Source: JAGVSR01 sp963825555
GTDB lineage: Bacteria; Pseudomonadota; Alphaproteobacteria; Rhizobiales; Hyphomicrobiaceae
Direction of reading: 5' to 3'
Assembly: GCA_963825555.1 (NCBI GenBank)
Contig: CAWGTZ010000026.1
Coordinates: 62,001-126,000, forward strand
DNA length: 64,000 nt
In this document: positions 7,218-17,247 of the stretch, piece after piece
Numbering within the stretch: the stretch's first letter is position 1
How the letters are laid out: the number at the start of each line of letters is the position of its first letter
Program-made: the position numbers and the translations under genes
Notes under the pieces: model-generated
What the model was told of the DNA's origin: nothing
Databases searched by the model: none
Seen by the model: only the letters and a program-made list of their open reading frames with translations

Positions 7218-8435
7218 TCAGTGAACGACCACCAACCCCGGAATGCTGAAGCTCTTCGTCTCTGATTTCGGCTCCGGTTCCTTCGCGGGGGCGGGTTCCG
7301 GTTCGGTCTTGGCTTCGGCCGGTGCTGAGGCTTCCGCCCTCTGAGCTGCCTGGTTCTCGGCCTCGGCCTTTGACCTCATCGCCGCCGCCGCAGCGGCCGC
7401 GGCAGCGGCCGGTATCATCGGAACGGCCGATTTCGGTGGCGTGTCGGCGCTGGGCGCTTCCGACTTTGCGGTCTCAGCAGAGGCTGGCTCGGTGGAGCCG
7501 GTCTCCTCTGGCGCGATCTTGGCCGCTTCGTTCCCGGGCTTTTCGGCAGCCGCAGGCGAAGATTGGTTGACCACCGTCGGCAAAATGGGGGGTTGCGTTG
7601 CCGGAGCAATCGCCTGTTTCTCGTCTGCGAGTGCTTCCTTTGCGGACTCTGCTGCCGGCTCACGTAACGCCGCCGTCGTCGGGACCTCCGTTTGGGGCCC
7701 TGTCACCCGCTTTGGAAGCGCAGACGTCTCTGTCTCAGGCTTTGCGGGTGCGGCAGGTGCAGCTGCCTGTGTGGCTCGTGGCTCGATCGGTTTCGCAGCC
7801 GCGGTCGGCGCAGTGACTGCGGGGGCTTCCGGTTCGGGCGTGGCAATGACCGCCGGCTTATCGGGCTTGGCTGGCGTTTCGATCCTGACAGCCTCAGTGT
7901 TTGCAGCCTCTGCCTTTGCAGGTTTCGGCTTGGTTGTTTCCGTCTTCGCTTGCGCCGCTTCTGACTTGGGAGACGACTTGCTCGCGGGTACCGCCGCTGT
8001 GGCGGGGCTATCCGGCTTAGACTTGGCTTTCGGCGCGGCAGCAGTAGCTGGCTTCGGCTTTGATTTGGGCTTCTCGGCCGTAGGGATATTCCTGTCGGCA
8101 CAGCGGGCCGGCATCATGGAACCATCGCCTTTCGGGATAGGAGCGACCCACGCACATGCTTTCTGGGAGCGGCAGCCATCCTCCGGCTGACCCTCACACT
8201 TGGAGGCTGGTTTCGTAGCCGCCGTCTTGGCCGGCGCAGTCTTCTCCACCGGATTGGCCTCGGTCGATTTGCCGTCCGGGGTGGCGGCCGGTGTCGTTGT
8301 TGCCAACCACGGCAGGATCTCTGGGCTTTCGGCGGCCGGCGCCGGTGATGGCGCCTGTGCCTGCGCGGCGCTCGCGACCACCGACAGAACCAATCCCCCC
8401 ACTATGCAGGCCAGCGGCCGCTTGTGGCTCTTCAT
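7218..8435 (-). CDS. Exported Ala/Pro/Lys-rich low-complexity protein
   Basis: A 405-residue protein with signal peptide MKSHKRPLACIVGGLVLSVV ending at SAAQAQA. A compact cysteine-containing patch lies at about residues 80-116 (KCEGQPEDGCRSQKACAWV, then ARCADR). After that comes a long Ala/Pro/Lys/Glu-rich tail with a poly-Ala run near residue 345 and a C-terminal hydrophobic IPGLVVVH. The start at 8435 has an AGGAGG site; the 22 codons upstream do not resemble coding sequence. The tail composition suggests a periplasm-spanning or cell-wall-associated linker. The four-cysteine patch is the only part likely to fold. No family recognised. Confidence 0.7.
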   Translation of the reverse strand: MKSHKRPLACIVGGLVLSVVASAAQAQAPSPAPAAESPEILPWLATTTPAATPDGKSTEANPVEKTAPAKTAATKPASKCEGQPEDGCRSQKACAWVAPIPKGDGSMMPARCADRNIPTAEKPKSKPKPATAAAPKAKSKPDSPATAAVPASKSSPKSEAAQAKTETTKPKPAKAEAANTEAVRIETPAKPDKPAVIATPEPEAPAVTAPTAAAKPIEPRATQAAAPAAPAKPETETSALPKRVTGPQTEVPTTAALREPAAESAKEALADEKQAIAPATQPPILPTVVNQSSPAAAEKPGNEAAKIAPEETGSTEPASAETAKSEAPSADTPPKSAVPMIPAAAAAAAAAAMRSKAEAENQAAQRAEASAPAEAKTEPEPAPAKEPEPKSETKSFSIPGLVVVH

Positions 8436-8638
8436 GGCGCGTCCCTCCTGATTCCTCTGAGTCCCCGGCCGCAACAAATAGCTCATCGGAGCGTCTGGCA
8501 ACCGTGCAAGCTGATCATTTCTTGTTCACAACATGTCCGATCATGGAAACAAAACCTCCCAGGGCCGGATTCCTCCAGGCTTGACCGGGGCTGTGCGACA
8601 GGCCTCCGCCTCGAGGCCCGCTCAAACGCCGCATCGGC

Positions 8639-8666
8639 TTGATGTGGGGACTTTGCCGCCTATAGT
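8639..8666 (+). promoter_or_regulatory. Candidate sigma-70 promoter for argG
   Basis: TTGATG and TATAGT are separated by 16 bases, and the -10 box ends about 45 bases before the argG ATG. It is the best promoter-like pair in the 276-base gap between the divergent exported-protein gene and argG. Nothing else in that gap stands out. Confidence 0.45.
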
Positions 8667-8711
8667 GCGGCGCACTTCACCCCCTACCCAACTCTCGCAC
8701 AGGATCTGAAG

Positions 8712-9974
<1,263 letters not shown>

Positions 9975-9989
9975 TCGGCATTCAGGTGT

Positions 9990-10973
9990 TCACGGCACCA
10001 GCACTGCCGCGCCAGTGAGTGCGCCCGAGCGTAGTCGATCGAGAGCGGTGTTGGCTTTAAAGAGCGGCAGTGTTTCGACATGCATCTGGAGCGGTGTGCG
10101 TGCCGCTATCTGGAGGAACTCGGTCGCGTCCTGGCGCGTCAAGTTTGCGACCGAGCGCAGCGTGCGCTCGCCCCAGAGGATCGCGTATGGCATCGCGGGA
10201 ATATCGCTCATATGGATGCCGCCGAGCACTACGGTTCCGCCTTTTTCTGTGGCCATCAGAGCGGTGGGGACGAGCGCGCCGACAGGTGCAAAGATGATTG
10301 CGGCGTCCAGTTTCACAGGCGGGGGCTGGTCAGATCCGCCGGCCCATTCTGCGCCGAGCGAGCGGGCGAAGTCCTGCGCCTTCACATCACCCGGGCGGGT
10401 GAAGGCGAATATGCGCCGGCCCTGATGCCGCGCGACCTGGGCCACAATGTGAGCGGCCGCGCCGAAACCATAGATACCGAGTGCGTCGGCCTCGCCTGCG
10501 AACCGCAGTGAACGGTATCCGATCAGTCCTGCGCAAAGTAGCGGCGCCGCTTCCGCGTCTGGCCGATCGACGTCTAGCGGGAAGCAATAATCGGCCTGCG
10601 CGATTGTGTATTCAGCGTAGCCGCCGTCGATCGTGTAGCCCGTGAATCCCGCCTCGTCGCATAGGTTCTCATGGCCCCTTCGGCAGAACCGGCAATGTCC
10701 GCAAGTCGCGCCGAGCCAGGGAATGCCGACACGTTGCCCCTCACTCAAGTGCGCCACACCGGCGCCTGACGCGACGACATAGCCGACGATCTCATGCCCC
10801 GGCACGATGGGGAGTTTCGGTTCGGTTAGATCGCCATCGACCACATGCAGATCGGTGCGGCAGACCCCGCATGCCGCGACTCTCACGAGCACCTGGCCGG
10901 CAGCCGGTTCAGGAATGGGCCGTTCGACCTCCTGGAGAGGTGTACCAGGGCTGTTAAGCACCATCGCCTTCAT
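9990..10973 (-). CDS. Zinc-dependent alcohol dehydrogenase family protein
   Basis: A medium-chain dehydrogenase/reductase of 327 residues. The catalytic zinc site includes Cys35 (CGVCRTD) and the GHE motif at 59-61. The structural zinc loop has Cys91, Cys94, Cys97 and Cys105. A nucleotide-binding motif GIYGFGAAAH lies near residue 170. It resembles the AdhA-like class of bacterial alcohol/aldehyde reductases; the true substrate cannot be read from sequence. ATG at 10973 was preferred to an in-frame TTG two codons earlier. It converges on argG and has no obvious operon partner. Confidence 0.88.
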   Translation of the reverse strand: MKAMVLNSPGTPLQEVERPIPEPAAGQVLVRVAACGVCRTDLHVVDGDLTEPKLPIVPGHEIVGYVVASGAGVAHLSEGQRVGIPWLGATCGHCRFCRRGHENLCDEAGFTGYTIDGGYAEYTIAQADYCFPLDVDRPDAEAAPLLCAGLIGYRSLRFAGEADALGIYGFGAAAHIVAQVARHQGRRIFAFTRPGDVKAQDFARSLGAEWAGGSDQPPPVKLDAAIIFAPVGALVPTALMATEKGGTVVLGGIHMSDIPAMPYAILWGERTLRSVANLTRQDATEFLQIAARTPLQMHVETLPLFKANTALDRLRSGALTGAAVLVP

Positions 10974-11049
10974 GACCAAACCGCGCCGGATTTGGGGTCG
11001 TCCCCAGTGGGGGCAGATGCTAGGCTTACTGAATAGCGGATATGTTGGA

Positions 11050-11055
11050 TATAAT
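11050..11055 (+). promoter_or_regulatory. Candidate -10 element (TATAAT) in an AT-rich island
   Basis: A perfect TATAAT sits in an AT-rich stretch (about 11030-11110) that contrasts with its GC-rich surroundings, about 160 bases before the GY-repeat gene. The -35 match (TTACTG, 18 bases upstream) is poor. If used, it would give that gene a long leader. Confidence 0.32.
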
Positions 11056-11214
11056 TTTTGTAATTAAAACCAGATGGTTGTGATCTTTTTTGAAGAAATG
11101 AACCAAAAATGAACGGTGCTCTCAGAATACGTTCAGGCGGCCTCGGCAATTGTGGCGACATCACGATCAGTTCTCAAACTTTGTAGCAAACACCTGAAAC
11201 TTAGGAGAACAGAA

Positions 11215-11640
11215 ATGCTTTCAGCTCTCAACACCTCAACCCTTGGCCCCGCTTCCCGCCAGTCCCTCCTGTGGCGGATGATGTTCGCGCTCGTCCTCGG
11301 TCTGGGGCTGCTCTGCTTTGCGGGCACCGCGCCGGCGTTCGCCGAATCGCCTGCTTACAGTAAGGGCTACTCCGATGGGTCAAAGGCCGGCTACGCGGCC
11401 GGTTATGAGGACGGCTATATCGATGCCTATAGGAAGTCATACAATGACTCTCTAACGGGCTACGGCACTATGAGCCTAGAGTATGCAGCCGGCTACAAGG
11501 CGGGCTATATCGATGCCTATCCAAAGGGCTTCAGGGCGGGCAAGAGGGAAGGCAAGCAGGACGGCAAGGACGACGCCGAGGATTTCAAGCAGGACCTGCG
11601 CGAGAAAATGCGCGATTGCATGCGCAAAGGGAACTGCTGA
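11215..11640 (+). CDS. Exported GY-repeat protein, unknown function
   Basis: A 141-residue protein with a signal peptide (hydrophobic run, then APAFAES with cleavage after residue 42 or so). The mature part contains two copies of a Gly/Tyr module: AGYAAGYEDGYIDAYRKSY and YAAGYKAGYIDAYPKGF. A strongly basic/acidic tail follows (GKREGKQDGKDDAE) and a C-terminus with two cysteines (DCMRKGNC). The ATG at 11215 has an AGGAGA site six bases upstream; longer in-frame starts lack one. GYxxGY repeats occur in surface and flagellum-like scaffolds, but I cannot assign a family. A strong terminator follows, so it is probably monocistronic. Confidence 0.75.
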   Translation: MLSALNTSTLGPASRQSLLWRMMFALVLGLGLLCFAGTAPAFAESPAYSKGYSDGSKAGYAAGYEDGYIDAYRKSYNDSLTGYGTMSLEYAAGYKAGYIDAYPKGFRAGKREGKQDGKDDAEDFKQDLREKMRDCMRKGNC

Positions 11641-11670
11641 TCCGCTGAAGCTCGAAGACTCCCGAATGAT

Positions 11671-11704
11671 CCGCCGGATGCGTTGCATCCGGCGGTTTTA
11701 TTTA
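11671..11704 (+). terminator. Rho-independent terminator of the GY-repeat gene
   Basis: A perfect 11-bp stem, CCGCCGGATGC/GCATCCGGCGG, with a three-base loop is followed directly by TTTTATTT. It starts 30 bases after the stop codon. The rest of the gap to the MipA-like gene (to 11943) shows no further gene or clear site. Confidence 0.88.
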
Positions 11705-11943
11705 AGCAACGGGCCCGGCCAGTGCCGTGCGTGTTGGTTGAAACTTGCGGGGGCAACCGGTTTAATCCAAGGACGGTGAGGGGGCTCGTGTTACGCGCGC
11801 GCAACACGTTCCAGCCGACTGCGACGGCCCGTCTCGAAAAGTAAACCGTCGTCAACCAACTCGGGCTAGAACAATCGTTGTGTTTGAGTGGGTCTGCAGA
11901 CCGGGCCCAGGTTGAGCCTCTTTCATGCGGATTTCGCGAAATT

Positions 11944-12747
11944 ATGCAGAATACCAAAGCCCGTATGGTTGTTGCAGCTGCTATCGCGGGGCTGATCGCC
12001 TCCTCGCCAGCCCGCGCGACCGACCTCTTCGGTAGCGGCCCGATCGATCTGGGGATCGGGGGCATGGTGATCGTGACCCCGAAGTATGAGGGTTCGAAGG
12101 ACTATGAAGTTTTCGGAGTGCCGCTGGTGCAACCCGCGGGCCCCGACGCATTCGGCGGTTTCATTCAGTTCCGCGGCCCCGAAGACCTGCGCTTCCGAGT
12201 TATCAACCTTGGCAATTTTGAAGCTGGCCCGCTGACGGGCTGGAGGTTTGATCGCGACGAGGATGACTCCTCGCGGCTCACCGGCTTGGGTGATGTCGAT
12301 GGCGGTCTCGTTTTGGGTGGCTATGCCGCTTACCGCTTCGGCTTCGCCACGCCGTTCATCTCTTACAGTAATCAGGTGACGGGGGACAACACCGGCGGTC
12401 TTCTTCGGTTTGGTGTTGAGGCTCCGGCTGTGGAGTTCGTTGGCTTCAGAATATTCGGTCAGGTCGGCGCGACCTGGGCCGACGATGACTATATGGACGC
12501 GTTCTTCTCAGTGAACAGCGCGCAGGCGGCCGCATCGCCGTTGGGTGAGTATGATGCGGAATCGGGTGTCAAAGACATCTACATTGGTCTAAATACTGAT
12601 ATCCCGCTCAGCCCCGAGTGGACGCTGAAGCTTATTGGACAGTATTCTCGCCTGATCGGCGATGCTGCGGATAGCCCGATTGTGGAGAGCGAAAACCAGT
12701 TCTTTGGCGGACTGGGTCTGACCTACCGGTTCAGCTTCCAGCGTTGA
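11944..12747 (+). CDS. MipA/OmpV family outer-membrane protein
   Basis: A 267-residue protein with a signal peptide (MQNTKARMVVAAAIAGLIAS, then SPARA and cleavage before TDLF). The body is a run of alternating amphipathic strands, typical of a small beta-barrel. MipA/OmpV features include the early GIGGMVIVTPKYEGSKDYE, a mid-protein GGYAAYRFG and the terminal GLGLTYRFSFQR. MipA-type proteins are reported to scaffold murein synthases or to serve as porins; no specific role can be assigned here. The ATG at 11944 has a weak ribosome site, and ATG at 11965 is an alternative. Confidence 0.82.
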   Translation: MQNTKARMVVAAAIAGLIASSPARATDLFGSGPIDLGIGGMVIVTPKYEGSKDYEVFGVPLVQPAGPDAFGGFIQFRGPEDLRFRVINLGNFEAGPLTGWRFDRDEDDSSRLTGLGDVDGGLVLGGYAAYRFGFATPFISYSNQVTGDNTGGLLRFGVEAPAVEFVGFRIFGQVGATWADDDYMDAFFSVNSAQAAASPLGEYDAESGVKDIYIGLNTDIPLSPEWTLKLIGQYSRLIGDAADSPIVESENQFFGGLGLTYRFSFQR

Positions 12748-13083
12748 TCTCCCTCTCTGGTCACGAAGCGGACATCGCTCCGCCTCACGCGTTTTTCGAA
12801 TTTCCTTCACGCCTGAAAAACCATGCCCGTTCGATTAGGCGTTATATTCCGATCGCATGACTCGGCTTTCGAATGCTGTGACTTTAGCTCGTGAAATTCG
12901 GCGAATACGTCGGTTGGGTCACGGCACAGTGTTCATTTCTCCTCACCTTGTGCGCCGATTTGGCCGCTGCCTTGCGCCTCTTGAGCAACATTCCAACTTT
13001 TCTTGATGCGACTTCTTGACCTGCAAAGGGTAGCTACCCAAGTGCTGACAAGCAGATTTGTGATTTAGCGGGAGCGGTCCCTC
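12748..13083. other. Gene-free gap upstream of terC with a 12-bp palindrome
   Basis: This 336-base stretch has no convincing reading frame. The only structure I see is the perfect palindrome GGGTAGCTACCC at 13028-13039, preceded by TTGACC at 13016-13021, a possible -35 box. No good -10 follows at standard spacing. I looked for a yybP-ykoY manganese riboswitch, as often precedes terC/alx genes, and did not find its conserved core. Confidence 0.4.
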
Positions 13084-14142
13084 GTGTTCGAACTATTCGC
13101 CACACTGTTTTTCGGCGTCCCGCTGTGGGTATGGATCGCTTTCATCGCAACCGTTCTGGTTATCCTCGCGATTGATCTGGGATTGCTGCACGGCGAGGCC
13201 CATGAGCCCAGTCTGAAGGAAAGCGCGGTGATGGCCGCGTGCTGCATGACACTGGGCGTATCATTCTCCATCGTGGTCTGGTGGCTCTATTACACAGGCG
13301 TGCCGATTTCGCTGGACGATGATATTGCAGCTGCCGTCTCCGACAGCGATCGAGCATGGATGGCCTGGGAATTGTATCTGACCGGCTGGGTCGTGGAGCA
13401 GACCCTGTCCTTCGACAACGTGTTCGTCATGGCGATGATCTTTGCCTATTTCGCCATACCGCCGCAGTATCAGCACCGCGTTCTCTTCTACGGCATTCTC
13501 GGCGTCGTCGTCCTGCGCGCCATCATGATCGGCCTTGGCGCTGCGCTCATCCATCAGTTCGAGTGGATCCTCTACGTCTTTTCGGCCTTCCTGGTCTTCA
13601 CGGGCGTGAAGATGTTCATCATGGCCGACGAGACGCCTGATATCGGAGCCAACCCGGTTCTGAAGTACATGCGCAAACACATGCGCATCACCGACAGGAT
13701 CGAGGGCGAGAAGTTTTTTGTGCGTCAGGCGGATCCAAAGACCGGCAAGATCGCCGCCTTCGCGACACCGCTGTTCGCAGCGCTGGTTCTGATCGAGTTT
13801 GCGGATCTGATCTTCGCCGTAGATTCGGTGCCGGCGATTTTCACGATCACCCAGGATCCCTTCATCGTCTACACGTCGAACATCTTTGCGATTCTGGGTC
13901 TGCGCTCTCTCTACTTCGTGCTGGCTGCCATGGTGCACCGCTTCCACTATCTCAAGTACGCATTGTCGCTGGTGCTTATCTACGTCGGCGGCAAGATCTT
14001 CGTTCAGCAGTTCATCGGCAAGATCGATCCGGCTATCAGTCTCGCCATCACGATCGCTATCCTGCTTGGCGGAATCCTGCTGTCGCTGTGGAAGACGCGG
14101 AAGGTTCCCGATGTCTCCCGGAAAATCGCAATTGCAGAGTAG
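13084..14142 (+). CDS. TerC/Alx family integral membrane protein
   Basis: A 352-residue polytopic membrane protein of the TerC/Alx family, linked in other bacteria to manganese export and to tellurite or pH stress. The two conserved acidic membrane motifs are present: EQTLSFDNVFVMAMIF in the first half and IEFADLIFAVDSVPAIF in the second. About eight or nine helices are predicted, with a cytoplasmic loop around residues 180-225 (MRKHMRITDRIEGEKFFV). The start is GTG at 13084 with a GGGAG site. It converges on the broken comM gene. Mn export is family knowledge, not shown here. Confidence 0.92.
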   Translation: MFELFATLFFGVPLWVWIAFIATVLVILAIDLGLLHGEAHEPSLKESAVMAACCMTLGVSFSIVVWWLYYTGVPISLDDDIAAAVSDSDRAWMAWELYLTGWVVEQTLSFDNVFVMAMIFAYFAIPPQYQHRVLFYGILGVVVLRAIMIGLGAALIHQFEWILYVFSAFLVFTGVKMFIMADETPDIGANPVLKYMRKHMRITDRIEGEKFFVRQADPKTGKIAAFATPLFAALVLIEFADLIFAVDSVPAIFTITQDPFIVYTSNIFAILGLRSLYFVLAAMVHRFHYLKYALSLVLIYVGGKIFVQQFIGKIDPAISLAITIAILLGGILLSLWKTRKVPDVSRKIAIAE

Positions 14143-14154
14143 CCGTAAGCGGAG

Positions 14155-15506
14155 CTAGGCGACTTGCCGTTCGCGCAGGGCCTCTCCGCGATAGGAGAGC
14201 GCCTCCGCGATGTGCAGCCGACCGATGTCGTCGGCGCTGTCCAGATCGGCAAGCGTGCGGGCAACGCGAAGCACGCGATGGAAGCCGCGCGCACTCAGCT
14301 TCATGGTCTCCGCCGCCTGCCGAAGTAGAGCAAGGCCGGCCACGTCCGGCTTGGCAATCTCATCGAGCAGTTGGCCGGTCAGTTCCGCATTAGTTCGGAT
14401 GCCTTTGATGCCCCTGGCCGCACGTCCGGGCCCGCGTCACGGCCGCCCGCGACCGGCAGCGGGCCCGGACGTGCTGGCTGCCTTCGACGGGCGGCGGCAG
14501 CACAAGGTCAGCGGCCGTCACTGCGGGAACCTCGATGTGCAGATCGACGCGATCCATCATCGGGCCTGATATGCGGGCCTGATACTCAGCTGCGCAGCGT
14601 GGGCCGCGCTTGCAACTCGTACCTGGAGAGCCGCCGCACTTGCAGGGGTTCATCGCCGCCACGAGTTGAATGCGTGCCGGATACTGGATGCGGTGATTTG
14701 CGCGAGCGAAACGGCCGGTCGAGGCATAGCTTTCCTCCCATCAGTTCGCCGGCGAGCGAATGGACCATGGATACTTCGAGCATCTCCTCGGGCGTCAATG
14801 GCGGCAGGATCGATGGCAGGCGGGCGGCTAGCATGGATTTGCCCGAACCTGGCGGGCCGACCATCAGCAGGTTGTGTCCGCCGGCTGCGGCCACCTCCAA
14901 GGCGCGCTTGGCGCTCTCCTGTCCGCGCACGTCCTTGAGATCGGGCAGGGATGTTGTGGATCGCTCCAGATTGGGCCGAGGCCGCACAAGTGTCTGAAGT
15001 CCCTTGAAGTGATTGACCAGGGAAAGGAGGTGGGGGGCCGCCAGCACATCGACGTTCTCGCCCGCCCAGGCTGCCTCCGGTCCGCAGTCCTCCGGGCAGA
15101 TGAGGCCCTTGCCGAGCGCATTTGCACCGATGGCCGCGGGCAGTGCGCCCGGCACCGCCCTTATCGAGCCATCGAGCGCCAGTTCGCCGACTGCCGCGTA
15201 TCCCGAAATCGCTTCGGGCGAAATAACGCCCATGGCAACCAGCAGGCCGAGGACGATGGCGAGGTCGTAGTGGCTGCCTTCCTTGGGCAGATCGGCGGGC
15301 GCGAGGTTCACAGTCAGGTGTTTATAGGGGAGCCCTAGGCCGACCGCGTGGAGGGCATTTCGGACCCGTTCCCGGCTTTCGGCGACAGCCTTATCCGCAA
15401 GTCCGACGATGCAAAAATTGGCCCGCCCCGGCGTGATGCGTACTTGTACCTCGACCGCTCGCGCCTCCACGCCTACGAACGCCAACGTGGAAATCTGACT
15501 ATACAT
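14155..15506 (-). pseudogene. comM: Broken comM/yifB-type AAA+ ATPase gene
   Basis: ComM/YifB is a hexameric AAA+ helicase-like ATPase that aids branch migration during natural transformation in other bacteria. The first frame (15506 to about 14690) is intact through the N-terminal domain and the Walker A loop GPPGSGKS. At DRPFR it jumps directly to ARANHRIQYPARIQLVAAM in another frame, so about 60 residues including the Walker B segment are missing. A second frame change occurs near 14420-14474, after DLVLPPPVEGSQHVRAR. A third frame (to 14155) supplies the C-terminal GIRTNAELTGQLLDEIAKP and AETMKLSARGFHR. The start ATG has a GGAGGG site. The reconstructed length is about 450 codons against about 510 usually. 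Confidence 0.88.
14420..14474. repeat. 16-bp perfect inverted repeat inside the broken comM
   Basis: GCACGTCCGGGCCCGC (14420-14435) and GCGGGCCCGGACGTGC (14459-14474) are perfect reverse complements separated by 23 bases. They sit exactly where the comM reading frame shifts. Such a long perfect repeat is not expected from an intact comM coding sequence. Confidence 0.9.
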
Positions 15507-15586
15507 GACAACTCCCTCCGCACCTGATCCGCAGAGAGAACGTTCGAGCACGGCATAATCCGTCGCTCAAGTAATAACGTCTTGAA

Positions 15587-16537
15587 TTAGCGGCCCAGCC
15601 GCGCCTCCACAGCATCCCAGATCATGGCCGCGATATCGTTGCCGCCAAAGGCTTTGACCTGCCGGATGCCGGTCGGAGAGGTGACGTTGATTTCCGTGAG
15701 ATAGTCACCAATCACGTCAATGCCGGTGAAGATGAGGCCGCGCTTTTTTAGCTCGGGGCCCAGCCGGTCGCAGATTTCGCGCTCTCGCGCCGTGAGTTCT
15801 GTCGGCCGCGCCGTGCCGCCGACATGGAGGTTCGAGCGTGTTTCGCCCTCGGCGGGGACCCGGTTGATAGCCCCGGCCACCTCGCCGTCGACCAGGATGA
15901 TGCGCTTGTCGCCGTTCCTCACCTCGGGGCGGTATTGCTGCACCATGAACGGCTCCCGGAATACGGTTTGGAATAGCTCGACGAGGGATCCCAGATTGCT
16001 GTCGTCCGGGCGGATGCGAAACACGCTCGCGCCGCCGTTGCCGTAGAGTGGCTTCAGAATGATGTCTTCATATTGCGCGCGGAACTCCTGCACGTCCTGT
16101 AGAGAACGCGTCACGAGCGTCGGCGGCATCAAGTCGAGGAAGTCGAGCACCCAGATCTTCTCCGGGGCGTTACGCACGTGCGCTGGATCATTGACCACGA
16201 GAGTACGCGGGTGGATGCGCTCCAGCAGGTGTGTGGAGGTGATGTAGGCCATATCGAATGGCGGATCCTGACGCAGCAGCACGACATCGCGTGTGGCGAG
16301 ATCCAATGCGCGGGGATCGGACAGCGCATAGTGATCGCCGATCCGGTCGTAGACATCGAGCGTCGCCCCGCGCGCCATCAGCCGGTCGCCGTGAAGGGCC
16401 AGCGCCTGGGGCGTGTAGTAGAAGATATCGTACCCGCGCCGGCGGGCTTCCAGCAGAATTGCGAAGGTTGAATCGCCCAGGATGTCTATCCGGTCGATCG
16501 GGTCCATCTGACACGCGATCTTCAGCGTCTTGCCCAC
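15587..16537 (-). CDS. gshB: Glutathione synthetase
   Basis: GshB joins gamma-glutamylcysteine and glycine with ATP to make glutathione. The 316-residue ATP-grasp protein has the GshB-specific N-terminal block KIACQMDPIDRIDILGDSTF. LRQDPPFDMAYITSTHLLE and ILKPLYGNGGASVFR (ATP binding) follow, then the C-terminal FTGIDVIGDYLTEINVTSPTG. The start is GTG at 16537 with AAGGGG upstream. It is divergent from pal and lies upstream of comM on the same strand, the usual rsmI-yraN-gshB-comM neighbourhood apart from the intervening pal. Confidence 0.96.
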   Translation of the reverse strand: MGKTLKIACQMDPIDRIDILGDSTFAILLEARRRGYDIFYYTPQALALHGDRLMARGATLDVYDRIGDHYALSDPRALDLATRDVVLLRQDPPFDMAYITSTHLLERIHPRTLVVNDPAHVRNAPEKIWVLDFLDLMPPTLVTRSLQDVQEFRAQYEDIILKPLYGNGGASVFRIRPDDSNLGSLVELFQTVFREPFMVQQYRPEVRNGDKRIILVDGEVAGAINRVPAEGETRSNLHVGGTARPTELTAREREICDRLGPELKKRGLIFTGIDVIGDYLTEINVTSPTGIRQVKAFGGNDIAAMIWDAVEARLGR

Positions 16538-16678
16538 GTCTCACCCCTTGGCCGCCCCATTTCAATGGCACAGGGATAACCGTGCCGGGGGCAAACGCAA
16601 AGTGCGCGGCTTTCCGTTCACAGGTTGTTAACCACGTCGGGCCAAAGTCGCCCGTCTGGTAGTGCGTGGAGTTCCAAA

Positions 16679-17233
16679 ATGTCTCTCGGCTTTTTTTCGG
16701 ACCTGTTGTCGCGGCGTGTCGCGACAGGTCTCGCGGCTATGACTATCGCCGCAGCGCTGGGGGCGTGCTCCAAGACGAACGAGGCGCCCTCCGCGAACCT
16801 GCTGGGTTCCGACGCAGCCGGCGCGGGCGGCTATGGCACCAGTCGCGCCATGCCGGGAACGCCCGAGGACTTCCGCATCGGTGCGCGGGATCTCGTCTAC
16901 TTCTCCAGCGACTCATCTGACCTCACCCCCGAAGCCCAGCAGACGCTTGCCCAGCAGGCCCGATGGCTTCAGCAGTATCCTCAGCATCAGGTCATGGTCG
17001 AAGGTCACGCCGATGAGCGCGGCACCCGCGAATACAACCTCGCGCTGGGTGCGCGGCGCGCCCAGTCCGTGCGGAACTTCCTGGCTTCGCAAGGCGTTTC
17101 TCACGCGCGTATGCGCACGATCTCCTACGGCAAGGAGCGGCCCGTAGCGATATGTGACGACATCTCGTGCTGGTCGCAGAACAGGCGCGCACAAACGACC
17201 CTCGGCGGCGCAGCCATGAGCCAGCGCTTCTAG
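16679..17233 (+). CDS. pal: Peptidoglycan-associated lipoprotein Pal (OmpA-like)
   Basis: Pal is an outer-membrane lipoprotein that binds peptidoglycan and works with Tol proteins in outer-membrane constriction and integrity. The 184-residue precursor has a lipobox LGAC with lipidated Cys30. The OmpA-like domain from about residue 65 contains VMVEGHADERGTREYN, the diaminopimelate-binding region, and GARRAQSVRNFL. The ATG at 16679 has a GGAG site. Unusually, tolB or ybgF do not flank it; it sits between the divergent gshB and the convergent yraN. It could therefore be a Pal paralogue rather than the Tol-system copy. Confidence 0.88.
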   Translation: MSLGFFSDLLSRRVATGLAAMTIAAALGACSKTNEAPSANLLGSDAAGAGGYGTSRAMPGTPEDFRIGARDLVYFSSDSSDLTPEAQQTLAQQARWLQQYPQHQVMVEGHADERGTREYNLALGARRAQSVRNFLASQGVSHARMRTISYGKERPVAICDDISCWSQNRRAQTTLGGAAMSQRF

Positions 17234-17247
17234 GTTCCCCGATATTT

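Noticed and set aside
7441..8190. 249-codon plus-strand frame rich in Ala/Gly/Ser opposite the Ala/Pro-rich gene
   Set aside because: It arises from the repetitive GC-rich composition; the minus frame has a signal peptide and a good ribosome site.
12748..13083. yybP-ykoY manganese riboswitch before terC
   Set aside because: The conserved core of that riboswitch was not found in the leader.
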